The position numbers and the translations under genes are program-made. A DNA stretch of 64,000 bases, taken from the NCBI RefSeq assembly GCF_014649775.1, contig NZ_BMTR01000004.1:434001-498000 (forward strand), read 5' to 3'. Below, one piece after another: positions 42,888-52,594 of the stretch (position 1 is the first letter of the stretch; every line of letters begins with the position of its first letter). The notes under the pieces are model-generated. The model was not told the origin of the DNA, ran no database searches, and saw nothing but the letters and a program-made list of their open reading frames with translations. This stretch comes from Streptomyces longisporoflavus (GTDB taxonomy: Bacteria; Actinomycetota; Actinomycetes; Streptomycetales; Streptomycetaceae).

Positions 42888-43645
42888 ATGACTGAAGACG
42901 TGCGCAATATCGTCCTCGGCCTGATCGCGGCCGGCCTCGGTGCCGTGCTGGGCTGGCTCGCCCGTACCTACCTCTGGCGGCGCAAGCTCCGCCGCAAGCA
43001 GGCCTTCTTCGGGCTGCCCGACAACTCCGAGTCGCTGCTCGTGGTGAACCGCGAGGCCGGCGGGCCCGATCTCACCGTCGTACGCCACGACGTGTCCGCG
43101 CTCCTCGAACTCTCCGCGCTGATCAAGGGCTGCGGCGCGCACGCCCAGCTCGTCGCGCACGACGCCGCGCAGCAGAGCTTCGGCGAACGCACCGAGTTCT
43201 GCGTCGGCTCCCCCACGGTCAACCGCCGCATGGCCGCGCACATGCACTCCCTGCTGCCGGGCGTCCGCGTCAACACCGATCCGGAGCCGGGCCCGGACCG
43301 CGGGGCGTTCCAGATCGGCAGCGAGCGCTACCGCATGGAGGGCGGCATCACGGAGTACGTGATCCTCGCGCGGCTCACCGCGGGCAGGAACAGGAGGCGA
43401 GACCCGTCTTCGTCTTCTGCGGCCAGCGCGCGATCACCAACCAGGCGGCGACCCGCTATCTCGCCCGGCACCACGAGCGCCTCGCCCGCAAGCACGGCTC
43501 CAACACGTTCGTCCTGCTTCTGAAGGTCGTCAACTCCCAGGCGTACGGTCCCGACGTCGTCGAGCTCGTCGGGGACGTCACCCGCGCCGCTCAGGCCCCT
43601 GCCCCGGCGCCCGCTCCGAGCCGCGCATCCCATCGCGCGAAGTGA
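42888..43645 (+). pseudogene. Frameshifted conserved membrane-anchored protein gene
   Basis: The first frame encodes a membrane-anchored protein (hydrophobic 8-25, then 'RRKLRRKQAFFGLPDNSESL' to 'GGITEYVILARLTAG'). It then reads into a Ser/Arg-rich nonsense tail. From about 43388 the +2 frame continues cleanly ('EQEARPVFVFCGQRAITNQA', 'LARKHGSNTFVLLLKVVNSQ') to a stop at 43645. One missing base near 43385-43387 would restore a protein of about 252 aa. The whole length keeps normal codon use, so the mutation or sequencing error is recent. The function of the family is unknown to me. Confidence 0.75.
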
Positions 43646-43792
43646 CCGGCACATCACCGCGCGCCGAACGTCCGCATCCGGCTCATAACCCGCCTCTGTG
43701 ACCCAGTCGGGAATTTCGGGGCAAGAGGCAACCCAACGGGACCTTTGACCCTCTCACCGTGCGGTTCCACATTCGCACGGAGGTACGTTCCC

Positions 43793-44992
43793 TTGAGGCC
43801 CCTGAGCTCGCCGAGTCACCGCCAGTCCATACGCCCCCGCCGCACCGGGGCCGCGGTCACGGTCGCGGGCCTGGCGACGCTCGCCGCCGCGCTGACCGCC
43901 TGCTCGGGCGGCACCTCCGCGGCCGCCGACACGAAAGCCGACAAGCCAGACATATCCGTCAACTTGCAGGGCAAGCAGGCCAAGGCGGGCTCCCCGGTCG
44001 AGGTGAAGCTGGCCGAGGGCAAGCTGAAGCAGGTCACGGTCACCGACGGCAAGGGCGCGAAGCTCTCCGGCGAGGTCGCCGCGAACGGCACCACCTGGAC
44101 CTCGGACCGCAAGGCGGCGCCCGGCACCTCGTACAAGGTGAAGGCGGTGACCGACGAGGGCGGCAGTGCGCGGGCCTCCTTCAGGACGGCCGCCCCGGAG
44201 CACGTGAACAAACTCTCCCTGGCGCCCGGCAAGGACACCACGGTCGGCGTCGCGCAGCCCCTGTCCGTCGTCTTCGACCACCCGGTGAAGAACAAGGCCG
44301 AGGTCGAGAAGCACCTGAAGGTGACGACCTCGAACGACACCACCGGCTCCTGGGGCTGGATCAAGAACCACGACGGCAAGGACCGCGTCGACTGGCGCCC
44401 GAAGAGCTACTGGAAGTCCGGCACGAAGGTGAAGCTGGACGCCGAGCTCAACGGCGTCGACTCGGGCGCGGACGGCGGCTGGTTCGTCCGCGACTACGCG
44501 ACCGGCTTCACGGTCGGCAGGAGCCAGCAGGTCAAGGTCGACCTCGACAGCAAGCGGGCGACGCTCGTGCGCGACGGGCAGAGCGTGAAGACCGTCCCGA
44601 TGTCGGCGGGCACGCCCGGCGGCGACAAGGCGTCCTGGGGCGGCACGTCCGTCCTGATGGCGAAGGAGGGCACGATCAACATGCGCTCCGAGACGGTCGG
44701 CCTCGGCGACGCCTACGACAAGATGGTCGACAACTCGATGCGGCTGACCTGGTCGGGCATGTACGCGCACGCGGCGCCCTGGAACGCCGCGTACTTCGGC
44801 AACACGAACCACAGCTCGGGCTGCATCGGCATGAGCGACGCCGACGCCTCCTGGCTGTACGGCCAGGTCCGGGTCGGCGACCCGTTCGAGGTCTCCGGCA
44901 GCGGCTCGAAGGGCGTCCCCGAGCCGGGCAACGGCTACGGCGAGTGGAACATCTCGTGGGCCGACTGGCAGACGAAGAGCGCGCTGAACTGA
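43793..44992 (+). CDS. L,D-transpeptidase lipoprotein with Ig-like domains
   Basis: A 399-aa exported enzyme that crosslinks peptidoglycan 3-3. The lipobox LTAC gives Cys37. Two Ig-like domains (about 50-260, 'LSLAPGKDTTVGVAQPLSVV') precede the YkuD catalytic domain (about 265-385) with His340 and Cys344 in HSSGCIGMSD. Start: TTG 43793 has GGAGG 9 nt upstream; no ATG or GTG in frame fits a signal peptide, so TTG is the likely start. The arrangement matches LdtMt2-like proteins. Confidence 0.92.
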   Translation: MRPLSSPSHRQSIRPRRTGAAVTVAGLATLAAALTACSGGTSAAADTKADKPDISVNLQGKQAKAGSPVEVKLAEGKLKQVTVTDGKGAKLSGEVAANGTTWTSDRKAAPGTSYKVKAVTDEGGSARASFRTAAPEHVNKLSLAPGKDTTVGVAQPLSVVFDHPVKNKAEVEKHLKVTTSNDTTGSWGWIKNHDGKDRVDWRPKSYWKSGTKVKLDAELNGVDSGADGGWFVRDYATGFTVGRSQQVKVDLDSKRATLVRDGQSVKTVPMSAGTPGGDKASWGGTSVLMAKEGTINMRSETVGLGDAYDKMVDNSMRLTWSGMYAHAAPWNAAYFGNTNHSSGCIGMSDADASWLYGQVRVGDPFEVSGSGSKGVPEPGNGYGEWNISWADWQTKSALN

Positions 44993-45042
44993 GAGCCGCC
45001 CCCCGGAGGTCAATCCCTCAACAATCGTTACCGGTGCGTAAC

Positions 45043-45090
45043 TTACCGACGGGTTACCACCGGTAAGCACCCGAGGTTACCGTCGGGTCA
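45043..45090. promoter_or_regulatory. Direct repeats before the CocE-like gene
   Basis: TTACCGACGGGTTA (45043-45056) and TTACCGTCGGGTCA (45077-45090) are 34 bp apart, and other TTACCG/CGGTAA half-sites lie between 45028 and 45066. They are 30-75 bp before the start and probably bind a regulator. Confidence 0.4.
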
Positions 45091-45118
45091 CTTTGCTTGC
45101 ACGAGTAAGGAGTGACCC

Positions 45119-46717
45119 GTGGGACAACCGCGCAAGGCTCTGCGTACGACCACCGTGGGCGCCGTGTCGGCGACTCTCGTCGCCGGCGCCGCCTTCGGCC
45201 TCGCCCCGGCCGCCCAAGCGGCCCCCGCGGCCGCTCCGCGGGCGGCGGCCGGCTCGGCGGACGTCCGCTTCGTCGACATCCCCGGCGACGGCGGCACGAT
45301 CCTCAAGGCCAACGTCTTCACCCCGAAGGGCGCGAAGGCGGGCGGCAAGTACCCGGCGATCGTGCTGCCCACCAGCTGGGCCATGCCGCAGATCGAGTAC
45401 GTCGCGCAGGCCCAGAAGCTCGCGAACTCCGGCTACGTCGTGGTCAGTTACAACTCGCGCGGCTTCTGGCAGTCCGGCGGCGAGATCGAGACCGGCGGCC
45501 CCGAGGACATCGCGGACGCCTCCAAGGTCATCGACTGGACCCTGGAGAACACCCCGGCCGACCCCGGGAAGATCGGCATGGGCGGCGTCTCGTACGGCGC
45601 GGGCATCAGCCTGCTCGCGGCCGGGCACGACAAGCGGATCAAGGCCGTCGCCGCGCTGAGCGGCTGGGGCGATCTGATCGATTCGATCTACAGCGGGCGC
45701 ACCCAGCACCAGCAGGCCGCCGGACTGCTCGGCGGCGCCGGTGTCCTCACGGGCCGGCCGAGCCCCGAACTCCGGCAGACGCTGAAGGACTTCCTCGGGT
45801 CCAACCTGGACAAGGAGGACGAGATGATCGCGTGGGGCGCCAAGCGCTCCCCCGCGACCTACATCGACCGGATCAACGAGAACGGCGCGGCCGTCATGCT
45901 GGGCAACGCCTGGGGCGACACCATCTTCCCGCCCAACCAGTACGCCGAGTTCTACGAGCGGTTGACGGGCCCCAAGCGCCTGGAGTTCCGGCCCGGCGAC
46001 CACGCGACCTCCGAGCTGACCGGCCTGCTCGGGCTGCCCAACGACACCTGGACCTCCACCCAGCGCTGGTTCGACCGCTACCTCAAGGGCGAGAAGAACG
46101 GCGTCGACACCGAGCAGCCCGTCCGGATCAAGTCCCGCTCTACGGGCGACTACGAGGGCTACCCCGACTGGAAGTCCGTCGGGGCGACGCAGAAGAAGAT
46201 CGACCTGGCGGGTTCCACGACGATCCGCGCGAACGTCGACTCGGGCGCCAACGGCGGCACCGTGCTGCTCTCAAACGCCCTCGACCAGTTCCTCAAGACC
46301 CCGCCGGTGGCCTCGATGCCGCTGCTTCCGCGGCGCTACGCGGGCGTCTGGCAGTCCGAGAAGTACGACAGGGCCCAGCGGGTGCGCGGGACGGCGAAGC
46401 TGCACACCACGCTCACCAGTACCAAGGAGAGCGGCACCCTCGTCGCGTACCTGTACGACGTGGGCCCGCTCGGCCTCGGCAAGCTGGTCAGCAACGCGCC
46501 TTACACCTTCCACGGCAAGACCCCCGGCCGGCCGTTCGGCGTGGACCTGGAGTTGTTCTCCACGGCCTACGACGTCCCGGCAGGACACAGGCTCGCCCTG
46601 GTGGTCGACACGGTCGACCCGCTCTACATCGAGCACAACCCGTCCGGCGCGCAGCTGACCTTCTCCTCGCCCGCGTCCGACCCGTCATACGTGTCGGTCC
46701 CGCTGCGCGAGAAGTGA
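45119..46717 (+). CDS. Secreted CocE/NonD-family hydrolase (X-Pro dipeptidyl-peptidase-like)
   Basis: A 532-aa secreted alpha/beta hydrolase. It has a signal peptide of about 34 residues (cleaved near AQA-AP) and no lipobox. The nucleophile elbow is GGVSYGAG (Ser158), 'PGDHATSELTGLLG' may hold the catalytic His region, and the C-terminal beta-jelly-roll (about 390-530) is the X-Pro-peptidase C-domain. GTG 45119 has AAGGAG 6-7 nt upstream. The substrate may be an ester or a proline-linked peptide. Confidence 0.88.
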   Translation: MGQPRKALRTTTVGAVSATLVAGAAFGLAPAAQAAPAAAPRAAAGSADVRFVDIPGDGGTILKANVFTPKGAKAGGKYPAIVLPTSWAMPQIEYVAQAQKLANSGYVVVSYNSRGFWQSGGEIETGGPEDIADASKVIDWTLENTPADPGKIGMGGVSYGAGISLLAAGHDKRIKAVAALSGWGDLIDSIYSGRTQHQQAAGLLGGAGVLTGRPSPELRQTLKDFLGSNLDKEDEMIAWGAKRSPATYIDRINENGAAVMLGNAWGDTIFPPNQYAEFYERLTGPKRLEFRPGDHATSELTGLLGLPNDTWTSTQRWFDRYLKGEKNGVDTEQPVRIKSRSTGDYEGYPDWKSVGATQKKIDLAGSTTIRANVDSGANGGTVLLSNALDQFLKTPPVASMPLLPRRYAGVWQSEKYDRAQRVRGTAKLHTTLTSTKESGTLVAYLYDVGPLGLGKLVSNAPYTFHGKTPGRPFGVDLELFSTAYDVPAGHRLALVVDTVDPLYIEHNPSGAQLTFSSPASDPSYVSVPLREK

Positions 46718-46723
46718 TCACCG

Positions 46724-46775
46724 GCTGCTGCCGGGTGGGCCTGGCCCCTGTAACTACTGCCTGCCCGGCAGCAGC
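46724..46775. terminator. Large hairpin between convergent genes
   Basis: Arms GCTGCTGCCGGG and CCCGGCAGCAGC (12 bp perfect) enclose a 28-nt loop with a further GGGCC/GGCCC pairing. The right arm extends into the last codons of the gluD-like gene. Confidence 0.75.
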
Positions 46776-47623
46776 GTCCCTGGTTCGGCCGATGCCACGT
46801 CCGCGGCCTCGGTCTTGGGATTGCGCCGCTGTCGCTTGGACACCCACTGGGCGAACCACGAGAGCAGCATGCACATCCCGATGTAGATCGGCGAGATCAC
46901 CAGAACCACGGGGATGAAAGGTAGATCGTAGTCGAGGTTCGACGCGATCAGTTTCCCGGCATGGAGGAACTCCTCATAGGTGATCAGATAGCCGAGCGAG
47001 GTGTCCTTGAGCGCGACCACCAACTGGCTGATGATGGCGGGCAGCATGGCGCGCACGGCCTGCGGTACGAGGACGTGCGTCATCACCTGTGTCTTGCGCA
47101 TCCCGAGCGCGTACGCCGCCTCCCGCTGGCCGCGCTCCACGGAGTTCACGCCCGAGCGGAAGACCTCGGCGAGCACCGAGCCGTTGTAGAGCGTGAGCCC
47201 GGTGACCAGGGCCGGCAGCGGCTGCACCTTCAGCGCCACGAAGACGAAGAAGATCATGACCAGGACCGGCATCGCGCGGAAGAACTCCACGAGGAGCGTG
47301 GCCACCCAGCGCACCGGCTTGTGCTCGGAGAGCCGCCCCATGGCGAGCAGGCAGCCGAGCGCGAGTGCGAGCACCGCCGAGATGGCGAAGGCCTTGAGGG
47401 TGTTCCCCAGGCCCTTCAGGAGGAGTTCCTGGATGCCCTTGTACTCGAAGGGCGTCCACTTCGCCGCGGTGAACTGGTCGGTGTCGAAGAGGAGATAAAC
47501 GAGCCAGCCGACCAGGGCGAGCAGGACCAGGGTGGAGAGCAGCCCGTAGAGCTTGTGTCTGCGCTCGGTCTTCGGGCCCGGTACGTCGTAGAGGGCGGTG
47601 GATTCGTGGGAGAGGGCTTTCAT
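46754..47623 (-). CDS. gluD: Glutamate-type ABC transporter permease (GluD-like)
   Basis: A 289-aa inner-membrane permease of the polar amino acid family with about five membrane segments and the His/Glu/Met-family loop 'AAYALGMRKTQVMTHVLVPQ'. It overlaps the GluC-like gene by 4 bp (ATGA) and ends the operon. With GluA-C it forms an importer for glutamate or a related polar amino acid. Confidence 0.9.
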   Translation of the reverse strand: MKALSHESTALYDVPGPKTERRHKLYGLLSTLVLLALVGWLVYLLFDTDQFTAAKWTPFEYKGIQELLLKGLGNTLKAFAISAVLALALGCLLAMGRLSEHKPVRWVATLLVEFFRAMPVLVMIFFVFVALKVQPLPALVTGLTLYNGSVLAEVFRSGVNSVERGQREAAYALGMRKTQVMTHVLVPQAVRAMLPAIISQLVVALKDTSLGYLITYEEFLHAGKLIASNLDYDLPFIPVVLVISPIYIGMCMLLSWFAQWVSKRQRRNPKTEAADVASAEPGTLLPGRQ

Positions 47624-48264
47624 CGGGCGACTCCCCAGCGCTTCTCGAGAACATTGAAGACGGCGCTGATGGCGAGGGTGATGATCAGGTAGCCGACGGC
47701 GATCCAGACGAACGTCCAGATGATGTTGTAGCCGAGCTCACTGAGCGTCTTGTACGTGCCGAGCAGTTCGGTGACGCTGAACGCGCCCGCGATGGCCGAG
47801 TTCTTGGCGAGGGCGATGAGGGTGGAGCCGACCGGCGGGATGACCGACCGGAAGGCCTGCGGGAGCACCACCGTGGACAGGGTCTGCCCGAAGGTCATCC
47901 CCAGACTGCGGGCCGCCTCGCCCTGGCCCCTGGGGACGGTGTTGATGCCCGAGCGCAGTGCCTCGCAGATGAAGGCGGAGGTGTAGCAGCCGAGCGCGAT
48001 GACGGCGAACACCTTGAAGGGCAGGACGAGTCCGAAGCGCGGGAGCCCGAGCAGCACCGCGAAGAAGAGCAGCGTGAGCGGGGTGTTGCGCAGGACCGTC
48101 ACCCAGGCGGTGCCGAACGCCCGGAAGGAGCCGACCGGTGCCACCCGGAAGGACGCCATGACGAACCCGAGCACGAGGGCCAGGATCGAGGCGTAGACGG
48201 TGAGTTCGACGGTCCCGACGAACCCCTTGCCGAAGGTGGAGAAGTTGTCTGTCAGTACGTCCAC
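47620..48264 (-). CDS. gluC: Glutamate-type ABC transporter permease (GluC-like)
   Basis: A 214-aa permease with about five membrane segments and the ABC-contact loop 'EAARSLGMTFGQTLSTVVLP'. The HisM-like N-terminus 'FGKGFVGTVELTVYASILAL' is typical. It lies 9 bp after the binding-protein gene and overlaps the next permease start, so the four genes are one transcription unit. Confidence 0.9.
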   Translation of the reverse strand: MDVLTDNFSTFGKGFVGTVELTVYASILALVLGFVMASFRVAPVGSFRAFGTAWVTVLRNTPLTLLFFAVLLGLPRFGLVLPFKVFAVIALGCYTSAFICEALRSGINTVPRGQGEAARSLGMTFGQTLSTVVLPQAFRSVIPPVGSTLIALAKNSAIAGAFSVTELLGTYKTLSELGYNIIWTFVWIAVGYLIITLAISAVFNVLEKRWGVAR

Positions 48265-48273
48265 GACGCCTCC

Positions 48274-49182
48274 TCAGCTCGCCGGGTAGCGGTCGATGGC
48301 GGGCGGCTCCGGCGCCGGGACCCCGGAGAGTCCGAGCGTGGCGTCGTACGCCTTCTTCCAGTCGCCGTTCTTCTCCCGGGCGGCGAGCGCGTCGTCGACG
48401 GCGAACCGCAGGGCGGTGTCGTTCTTGGGCACGCCGATGCCGTAGGGCTCCTCGGAGAACGGCTTGCCGACCACCTTGAGCTCGTCGGGCACCTTGGCCG
48501 CGTACCCGATGAGGATCGCGTCGTCGGTGGTGACGGCGTCGACCTGGTAGGTCAGGAGGTTGTCGACGCAGACGGAGTACGTGTCGTACGCGACGAGTGT
48601 CGCCTTGGGGTAGTCCTTCTGGATGCGCTGGTAGGGGGTGGACCCGGCCGCCGAGCAGACCTTCTTGCCGGCCAGGTCCCGCGGCCCGTTGATGTCGTCC
48701 TCGTCGGAGCGCACGAGCAGGCCCTGGCCCGCCATGTAGTAGGGGCCGCCGAAGCCGACGAGCTTCTTGCGGAGGTCGTTGATGGTGTAGGTGCCGACGT
48801 AGTAGTCGATCTGCCCGTTCTGCAGGGCGGTCTCGCGGTTCGCCGACGCGATCGTCTTGAACGTGATCGCCTTCGGGTCGAAGCCGAGCGAGGCCGCGAT
48901 CATCTTGGCGATCTCGATGTCGAAGCCGGAGTACGCCCCGGTGGCGGGGTTCTTCTCGCCGAGGAACGGCTGGTCCTCCTTGGCCCCGACGACGAGACGG
49001 CCGCGCCTCTCGGCTTTCTTCCAGGTGCCGGACGCCGGCAGCCGGAATCCCTTGGCCACCTCGTACTCGGGCAGTTCGTCGGGCTGCGGCCCCTTCACCG
49101 GGGGGCTGCCCTCCTTGCCGCAGGCGGTCGCGGCACACGCGGCGAGGACGAGCGCCGCGAGCAGACGTGTCGTACGCATCAT
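48274..49182 (-). CDS. gluB: Glutamate-type ABC transporter binding lipoprotein (GluB-like)
   Basis: A 302-aa periplasmic-type binding protein anchored as a lipoprotein (signal to ATAC, Cys21). The SBP_bac_3 fold runs from about 55 to 285 ('RLVVGAKEDQPFLGEKNPATG', 'GFDIEIAKMIAASLGF'). Two Cys near 175 and 205 could form a disulfide. It lies 13 bp after the ATPase gene. The ligand is probably glutamate or aspartate, judged by the order of genes and family. Confidence 0.9.
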   Translation of the reverse strand: MMRTTRLLAALVLAACAATACGKEGSPPVKGPQPDELPEYEVAKGFRLPASGTWKKAERRGRLVVGAKEDQPFLGEKNPATGAYSGFDIEIAKMIAASLGFDPKAITFKTIASANRETALQNGQIDYYVGTYTINDLRKKLVGFGGPYYMAGQGLLVRSDEDDINGPRDLAGKKVCSAAGSTPYQRIQKDYPKATLVAYDTYSVCVDNLLTYQVDAVTTDDAILIGYAAKVPDELKVVGKPFSEEPYGIGVPKNDTALRFAVDDALAAREKNGDWKKAYDATLGLSGVPAPEPPAIDRYPAS

Positions 49183-49195
49183 GCCTGGCCCCCCG

Positions 49196-49939
<744 letters not shown>

Positions 49940-50060
49940 GCCCTGCCCTGCCCACTCTCGGCGGTGTCGGTCCGCGCAAACTATCCACGTGAAAACGGGA
50001 CTTATTGGACGACACGCACTTACGGGCATTAACCGTATTTGTAGTTACATCGAACCGCGG

Positions 50061-50501
50061 CTACGCCTCGGAGGCCTCCGCGAAGACCTGGGACAGCTCG
50101 GGAGCACCGTGCACCGCCCAGTCGAGACCCGCCTCCACCACCTGGATTTCGCGCCCCGACGCGAGCCGAACGACGGGGCTGCCCGCGGGCCAGACGTGCC
50201 AGGTGGCACCGGGCACCGTACGGACGATGACCGAACCGAGGTACAGGCCCGCGTCGTTGCCGAGCCACGGAAGGAGTTCGGGGTCGTCGCGCCAGCGCGG
50301 CAGGAGTTGGTCGAGAGCGATCAACGAGGCCGGGGCGTCGTCGAGTTCGAGACCGGCGGTGGCGGCCTGGGAGCGAAGCAGCTCGCATTCGGCGAGGAGT
50401 TCGGCGACGCCCGCCGGGTCCTCGTCGAACGCCGAGGCGAGTACGGAGCCGGGGGCGGCGGACTCCTGCCGGCGCCGCCTGCCGAAGAAGGAGATGTTCA
50501 T
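50061..50501 (-). CDS. DUF6278-like conserved hypothetical protein
   Basis: A 146-aa soluble protein with a basic start (FFGRRRRQE), then 'LDQLLPRWRDDPELLPWLGN', 'DAGLYLGSVIVRTVPGATWH' and 'RLASGREIQVVEAG'. I believe this is the Streptomyces family DUF6278; no function is known. ATG 50501 follows a GGAGAGG sequence. It stands alone upstream of the glu operon on the same strand, separated from it by the glu promoter region. Confidence 0.7.
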   Translation of the reverse strand: MNISFFGRRRRQESAAPGSVLASAFDEDPAGVAELLAECELLRSQAATAGLELDDAPASLIALDQLLPRWRDDPELLPWLGNDAGLYLGSVIVRTVPGATWHVWPAGSPVVRLASGREIQVVEAGLDWAVHGAPELSQVFAEASEA

Positions 50502-50751
50502 GATCGGCCTCTCCGATGGATGTCAACGCCCCAAGAATGTATCTTGCATCAGTTGATCACGGAATGATGCGAATCGCGCCGCGCGGCCTGCGGGGGGCGG
50601 ACGCCGGGGAGCAGTCCCGGGCCGTGACCGTACGGCATCCCGGCGAGTTCGGGTCATGTTCACGCGCACCTCATTGACGCGTCTCTCCGGTCTCCTTAGC
50701 TTCATGGCGCACCTGTCGTCACGTCAGCTTCAGCCAAGGGAGGGGTCTGGT

Positions 50752-52548
50752 GTGCGCCCACGCAGCCCGCGTACCTCGCGTATCTCACGTATCTGGGGAG
50801 CGGCCGCCGTACTCGCGGTGCTCACCGCCGCCGTACCCGTGGCAACGGCGCAGGCCGCGCCGCACAGACCCGGGCCGCTCCCTCTGGAGCGGCTCTTCGA
50901 CAACAGGGCGGTCAGTGACGACGCGCGGCCCGCTGACGCGGACTTCGACGGTTCGGGCGGCTCGCTCTCGGCGCGGGACCTGACGGCGGCGGGCTGGACG
51001 CCGGGCCGCTCGCTCGCCGTGGACGGGGCGAAGCTGACCTGGCCCCGCGCCCGCGCGGGCCGGCCGGACAACGTGCGGGCCGACGGGCAGTCCGTGCGGC
51101 TGCGCGGGCGCGGGGACGCGCTGGCGTTCCTGGTCGCGGGCACGGGCGGCGAGGCGAGCGGCACGGGGACGGTGCGCTACCGGGACGGGTCGAGGGGGAC
51201 GTACCGCCTGACGGCACCGGACTGGCGCTCGGGCCCGCTCGCCACCAAGGCGGTCGCGCTGCCGCACGTGAACACCCCGGGCGGCCAACTCGCCGAGAAG
51301 GCACGGCTTTACGTCGTGACCGTACCGGTGGCGCGCGGGCGCGAGGTCGCCTCGGTGACCCTGCCGAAGGACCCGGGCGCCCCGGACCTGCACGTCTTCT
51401 CGCTCTCCGTGCGCCAGGCGGCGAAGGGGTGGACCGGCACCTGGTCGGCGTCGACGGCCGGGTACACCACGGTGGGCCCGTGGGCCGACCGGACCGTGCG
51501 GCTCGTCGTCCACACGAGCACGGGCGGGCCGCGGGTACGGATCCGGCTCGACAACACCTTCGCCTCGGGTCCGGTACGGATCGGCGGCGCGACCGTGGCG
51601 GTGCAGGAGTCCGGCGCGGGCGCGCGGGGCGAGCCGCGGCGGCTGACCTTCGGGGGCAAGGGCGGCACCGAAGTCCCGGCGGGCGCGCAGGCGTTCAGCG
51701 ACCCGCTCGACTTCGACGTGCCCGTGGACACCAATCTCCTGGTGAGCTTCCACCTTCCCGAGACGGTACTGACCGCGCCCGTGCACAGCCAGGCCATCCA
51801 GACCTCGTACGTGAGCGGCCCCGGCGATCACGCGGCGGACGGCTCCCCGGCGGCGTACACGTCGACGATCTCGACCTGGCCGCTGCTCACCGGAGTCGAC
51901 GTCAGCGGCGGGCCCGGTTCGGTGGTGCTGCTCGGCGACTCCATCACGGACGGCGTGAAGTCGACCCGGGACGCGAACCACCGCTGGCCCAACGTCCTTG
52001 CGACGCGGCTGCTCCGGCAGGACGAGGTCCCGCGCTTCGGCGTCCTCAACCAGGGCATCTCGGCGAACCGCGTGATCGCGGACCGCTATCCCGGCGACGG
52101 CGTCTCCACCGACACGGGCGGCGTGAGCGCGCTGCACCGCCTGGACCGCGATGTGTTCGCCCAGACCTCGGCCCGTACGGTCGTGCTCTTCGAGGGCGTC
52201 AACGACGTCCGCTGGGGAGCGACGGCGGACCAGGTGACGGCCGGGATGCGGGAGATCGCCGAGCGGGCGCACGCACGCGGCCTGCGGGTGGTGGCGGCGA
52301 CGATCGCGCCCTGCCGGGGCGAGGCTCTGTGCACGGCGGCGGCGGACGCGGAGCGCGTGAAGATCAACGACTATCTGCGCGGCGGCGACGACTTCGACGC
52401 CGTCCTGGACTTCGACGCGGTCCTTCGGGACCCGGCGAACCCCTCGCGGATGCTCCCCGCGTACGACAGCGGGGACCATCTGCATCCGGGGGACGCGGGG
52501 CTCGCGGCGATCGCGGAGTCGGTGGATCTGGAGGCGCTGGAGCCGTAG
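50752..52548 (+). CDS. Secreted SGNH/GDSL-family hydrolase
   Basis: A 598-aa secreted esterase/lipase-like enzyme. The signal peptide (cleaved near AQA-AP, residue about 35) is followed by a long N-terminal beta-rich region of about 360 residues. The catalytic SGNH domain then has block I (VVLLGDSITDG), block III (FEGVNDVRWG) and block V with the Asp/His pair (SGDHLHPGDAG). GTG 50752 has GGGAGG 8 nt upstream. No substrate is evident; related proteins act on polysaccharide acetyl or rhamnogalacturonan esters. Confidence 0.9.
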   Translation: MRPRSPRTSRISRIWGAAAVLAVLTAAVPVATAQAAPHRPGPLPLERLFDNRAVSDDARPADADFDGSGGSLSARDLTAAGWTPGRSLAVDGAKLTWPRARAGRPDNVRADGQSVRLRGRGDALAFLVAGTGGEASGTGTVRYRDGSRGTYRLTAPDWRSGPLATKAVALPHVNTPGGQLAEKARLYVVTVPVARGREVASVTLPKDPGAPDLHVFSLSVRQAAKGWTGTWSASTAGYTTVGPWADRTVRLVVHTSTGGPRVRIRLDNTFASGPVRIGGATVAVQESGAGARGEPRRLTFGGKGGTEVPAGAQAFSDPLDFDVPVDTNLLVSFHLPETVLTAPVHSQAIQTSYVSGPGDHAADGSPAAYTSTISTWPLLTGVDVSGGPGSVVLLGDSITDGVKSTRDANHRWPNVLATRLLRQDEVPRFGVLNQGISANRVIADRYPGDGVSTDTGGVSALHRLDRDVFAQTSARTVVLFEGVNDVRWGATADQVTAGMREIAERAHARGLRVVAATIAPCRGEALCTAAADAERVKINDYLRGGDDFDAVLDFDAVLRDPANPSRMLPAYDSGDHLHPGDAGLAAIAESVDLEALEP

Positions 52549-52559
52549 GGACAGGCACG

Positions 52560-52589
52560 TCCCCGCGCCCTTCGAGGGGGGCGCGGGGA
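52560..52589. terminator. Hairpin with extragenic-repeat core between convergent genes
   Basis: TCCCCGCGCCC and GGGCGCGGGGA pair over 11 bp with an 8-nt loop. The sequence GGGGCGCGGGGAACTG is a single copy of the repeat found at 2289-2463 and 59603-59733. Confidence 0.75.
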
Positions 52590-52594
52590 ACTGC

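Noticed and set aside
43388..43645. Programmed ribosomal frameshift in the 42888 gene
   Set aside because: No slippery heptamer and no evident stimulatory hairpin at the junction; a deletion or read error is simpler.
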